Assembly (NCBI GenBank): GCA_018524725.1
Contig: JAEUWP010000139.1
Coordinates: forward strand, 620,001-684,000
From: Podaxis mareebaensis
Lineage: Eukaryota > Basidiomycota > Agaricomycetes > Agaricales > Agaricaceae
Reading direction: 5' to 3'
DNA: 64,000 bases
The translations under genes and the position numbers were made by a program. The notes below the pieces were generated by a model that saw only the letters and a list, made by a program, of their open reading frames with translations, had not been told where the DNA came from and ran no database searches. Positions within the stretch are counted from its first letter, which is position 1, and each line of letters begins with the position of its first letter. Shown in pieces: positions 61,658-64,000 of the stretch.

Positions 61658-63096
61658 ATGTCAATCTCCGGATACCCGTCTCACTGGCGCAGGCAATCCC
61701 TGCCCCCATACCGCAACCGGGACTCCCAAGTCTCGCCACCAAGCAACAAACCCTTTGTATCCTATTCCGTACCAGAGTACTCCACCTCACTTGAATCATC
61801 ACTTCCTCCAGACCGCCGACTTGATGAAGGCCTCTGTAACGATCCCTTGGAAACGCTCGAGGCCCCATCTCCTGGCGATTTGGATGATGTGGAAGACCCG
61901 AAAATCAAGGACTGTGAATTCATCGGTTCATACTGTTGGACACAAAGAGCTAGCCCTACCATCATTGTGCCAGGTCAGTGGGGGTATCTGTCCCTGCCAC
62001 GTTACCGATCGTGAAGTAATACTGACTCTGCCACAGGATCCCCCCCAGAGTGGTTAAACAGACGCCTGCCGTATAACGTCCAGCCTGACATGGGCATTCA
62101 TTGGATCGACCAAAACAGCTATAGAATGCCTTCGGCGAACCTGTTACCATTGCTAGTTGCCGTTAATCAGAAGCGCAAGGATGAAGGGGCCCCCATGTTT
62201 CCCTGGGGCACAGTGGACTTCGTAACAGACCGCAATGGACTTCGAAAGCTCATGCGATGGATCGCCGGCGGTGAGGTCAAGGAATTCCGTATCGACGCCC
62301 AATTGGCTGGACACAAGACGGTACTCCTCAGCCGATGGGAGAAGCGCACGCGTGAGCAATTCAATGGACGCACCTATGGCTTCAAGTTCGAGAAGGCTTC
62401 CACCACTCCAGCTGCAGGTTGCAGCGAGAGTACTGGACATCATCGCATTGTGACCTATGTAAGCACTTATGAATTCCACGTGGACAGATTGACTAGATCT
62501 CATTTCAGGACTTCAATGGACTGAAGATGGTGGTCAGATTCGAGGTCGACGCTTGTATGCCCCCACCCCGCCAACGTCACCTCAGCAAGGACGAGCCCTC
62601 TGTGGACAGCCTTGCGGACCAGATGCAGAATATGAGTCTCACGAGCACTGCCGCTCTATTCAGTTCCAGCACCATGCCAGCGTTAACTATCATCAAGGCC
62701 GGCAATTACGTTCCACAAGCAGCCACAGTAGAACTAGCAACGTGCGCAGAACACCGGAGGCAGAGCTTCAATTGGAAAGAAGGGTATCCACAACTATTCT
62801 TATCCCAGACCGGTCACCACTTCCTGGCTGTTCATTTTCGCGGACGCTTTACATCTCTGGAGAAGAGGAAGCTCTCATCTCCGGAACTTCAGGCTGTTCA
62901 TAAGGAAATGCAGCCTGAATTGAAGAAGTTGCGAAAGATCCTAGAGATCATACAACGCGTTGTAATAAAGCATGGTAGCAGCGGGAGACTCAGTTTTGTT
63001 TGCTCCGATGGTCAATTGGCTGTCTACAAACGCAAGAGTCAGGCGAGTTGCCTTCCCGATGAGGCCATGTCTTGCTTCGAGTTGGAGCGCACATGA
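61658..63096 (+). CDS. Conserved fungal protein of unknown function (often mislabelled geranylgeranyl pyrophosphate synthase)
   Basis: Starts MSISGYPSHWRRQSLP and ends ...CFELERT at 63096, with two introns: one after TIIVPG (joining to SPPEWLNRRLP) and one after HRIVTY (joining to DFNGLKMVVRFEVDAC). Conserved-looking blocks are WIDQNSYRMPSANLLPLL, VDFVTDRNGLRKLMRWI, FRIDAQLAGHKTVLLSR, YGFKFEKASTTP and STGHHRIVTYDFNGLKMVV. I recall this family from fungal genomes, where it is sometimes annotated as geranylgeranyl pyrophosphate synthase. No DDxxD prenyl-synthase motif is present, so that label looks wrong. The D..E spacing in the DFNGLKMVVRFEVD segment faintly recalls PD-(D/E)xK nucleases, but this is speculation. 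A Ser/Thr-rich insert separates the two conserved halves. Confidence 0.8.
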
Positions 63097-63940
63097 ATAG
63101 GTCGCGTGGCGTAATAGGAACCTCATAAACTCATAAACTCCATTCAGACCTGGTTATCTTCGGCTTTGTATACTCGTATGCTATAGGTAGTATGCACTTT
63201 TTGACATGCGTCCGAATCGGAACTTTGAACATGGTGGCCGTAGTGGTTCCAGGACGGACCTGCTTTTGTTTTTTTTGGTACATTTTCGATCCACCTTGTT
63301 CGTACTATGCTTCCTTGGCGGAATCAGGCAACACATGAATTGGACGACAGGCATGCTCTAGGATTTTCGACCATGCTTTGGCCATGAACGTTCTTCAGGG
63401 AAATCATGACGAACATCCACCCTGAATTTCATTAGTCAGTGTCAGAAGTCCACTGTGAGAGGAAGCCATACATAACGATTACCCGTTGGACATCTACGAC
63501 TCTTCTATCACACTGATCATTACCCTTGAATCCATCTCCATAGGTCCCTCATCGCAGTCGTAAGTAGCTTTGTGCTATTTCCATGCTTCATTTGCGGTTG
63601 ATGACTCCCCACTCACAGGTTCGGGAGCCCATAAACGCCGCAGAAAAGTTTCGGCACGTTCAGCCTCAACTCGCAGACGCAGGGTTTGGGGCTCCAGTTT
63701 CTACACCATTCAGGAGCCATCGGAGCATACACCCTGCCAAGCTGAGCTAGCAAAGGACCGTTGTGTCCGATGGAAACTGCAAGCTTCCTCGTAATCAAGA
63801 ACTGCTAACCCCGAAATGAACTCTTCTGCATGGCGGCGGCGTCCTTCAAAAACTATCAATGAGCCCATGGGACCATTCATCCTTCTTTCGCCCCTTTTGC
63901 GATCCGATAGTCCAACCCATCTCCAGCAAAATCTCGCTCT
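63097..63940. other. Intergenic region at the right end
   Basis: About 840 bases. Short open frames only, with no recognisable domain. A T-rich run is near 63265-63280. Confidence 0.5.
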
Positions 63941-64000
63941 ATGACGGTCACGATGCCTCGCAAGAACCTCACTTTGCCTCTAGAGCTCGTGGAGAATAGC
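63941..64000 (+). CDS. Possible start of an F-box gene (3' truncated by window edge)
   Basis: From ATG 63941 the frame reads MTVTMPRKNLTLPLELVENS and is open to the window end. The LTLPLELVEN pattern resembles the first helix of Agaricomycete F-box domains, which commonly begin within the first few residues. Only 20 codons are visible, so this is a weak call. Confidence 0.3.
   Translation, partial: MTVTMPRKNLTLPLELVENS

Overview
The window is nuclear DNA of a filamentous fungus, most likely a mushroom-forming basidiomycete (Agaricomycetes). Genes on both strands are broken by many introns of about 50-60 bases with fungal splice signals. Gene content fits a wood- or litter-associated basidiomycete: a GH131 glucanase with a fungal CBM1, secreted SGNH/GDSL esterases, an MSH5 of basidiomycete type and conserved housekeeping genes. 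There are no rRNA genes, CRISPR arrays or intact transposons.

Layout. 1-4.7 kb: two tandem genes for a small secreted protein of unknown function (the first cut by the window edge), then a gene-poor stretch. 4.7-9 kb, minus strand: an Rsp5/Nedd4 HECT ubiquitin ligase and ribosomal protein L17 (uL22). 9.2-21.3 kb, mostly plus: the TORC2 subunit Ste16/Rictor, an intron-containing tRNA-Tyr on minus, the complex I subunit NDUFS4, and a CSC1/OSCA-type (DUF221) channel. 21.6-28.8 kb: the GH131-CBM1 enzyme, a convergent membrane-anchored Cu/Zn superoxide dismutase, a 1.8-kb desert, and two tandem GDSL esterases. 29-36 kb, minus: a VAP/Scs2 ER contact-site protein and a full-length ABCB transporter. 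38-45.8 kb, plus: an AGC kinase of the Ypk/Gad8 family, a membrane flavoprotein reductase resembling the membrane part of TmpL/NRPS-like proteins, and a G-patch protein. 46-49.6 kb, minus: an F-box/LRR-like protein and a PQ-loop transporter. 50-64 kb: prohibitin-2, MSH5, the mitochondrial phosphate carrier Mir1, Nca2, HIS1 (ATP phosphoribosyltransferase), an unnamed conserved fungal protein, and perhaps the first codons of an F-box gene.

Themes. Five genes serve mitochondria (NDUFS4, PHB2, MIR1, NCA2 and possibly the anchored SOD). TORC2 (Rictor) and its usual target kinase (Ypk) are both present about 24 kb apart, which is probably chance. The secretome includes two tandem duplications.

No clearly new multi-gene system was found. 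The most interesting sequence-level observations are three GC-AG introns within about 3 kb (two in one esterase gene whose tandem paralogue has GT at the same positions), coding microexons (4-nt first exons in RPL17 and HIS1; a 9-nt last exon supplying the final cysteine of the CBM1), a tandem orphan secreted family, and a free-standing TmpL-like membrane reductase. Exon junctions were worked out by hand from reading frame, splice signals and family conservation, and were not tested against transcripts.
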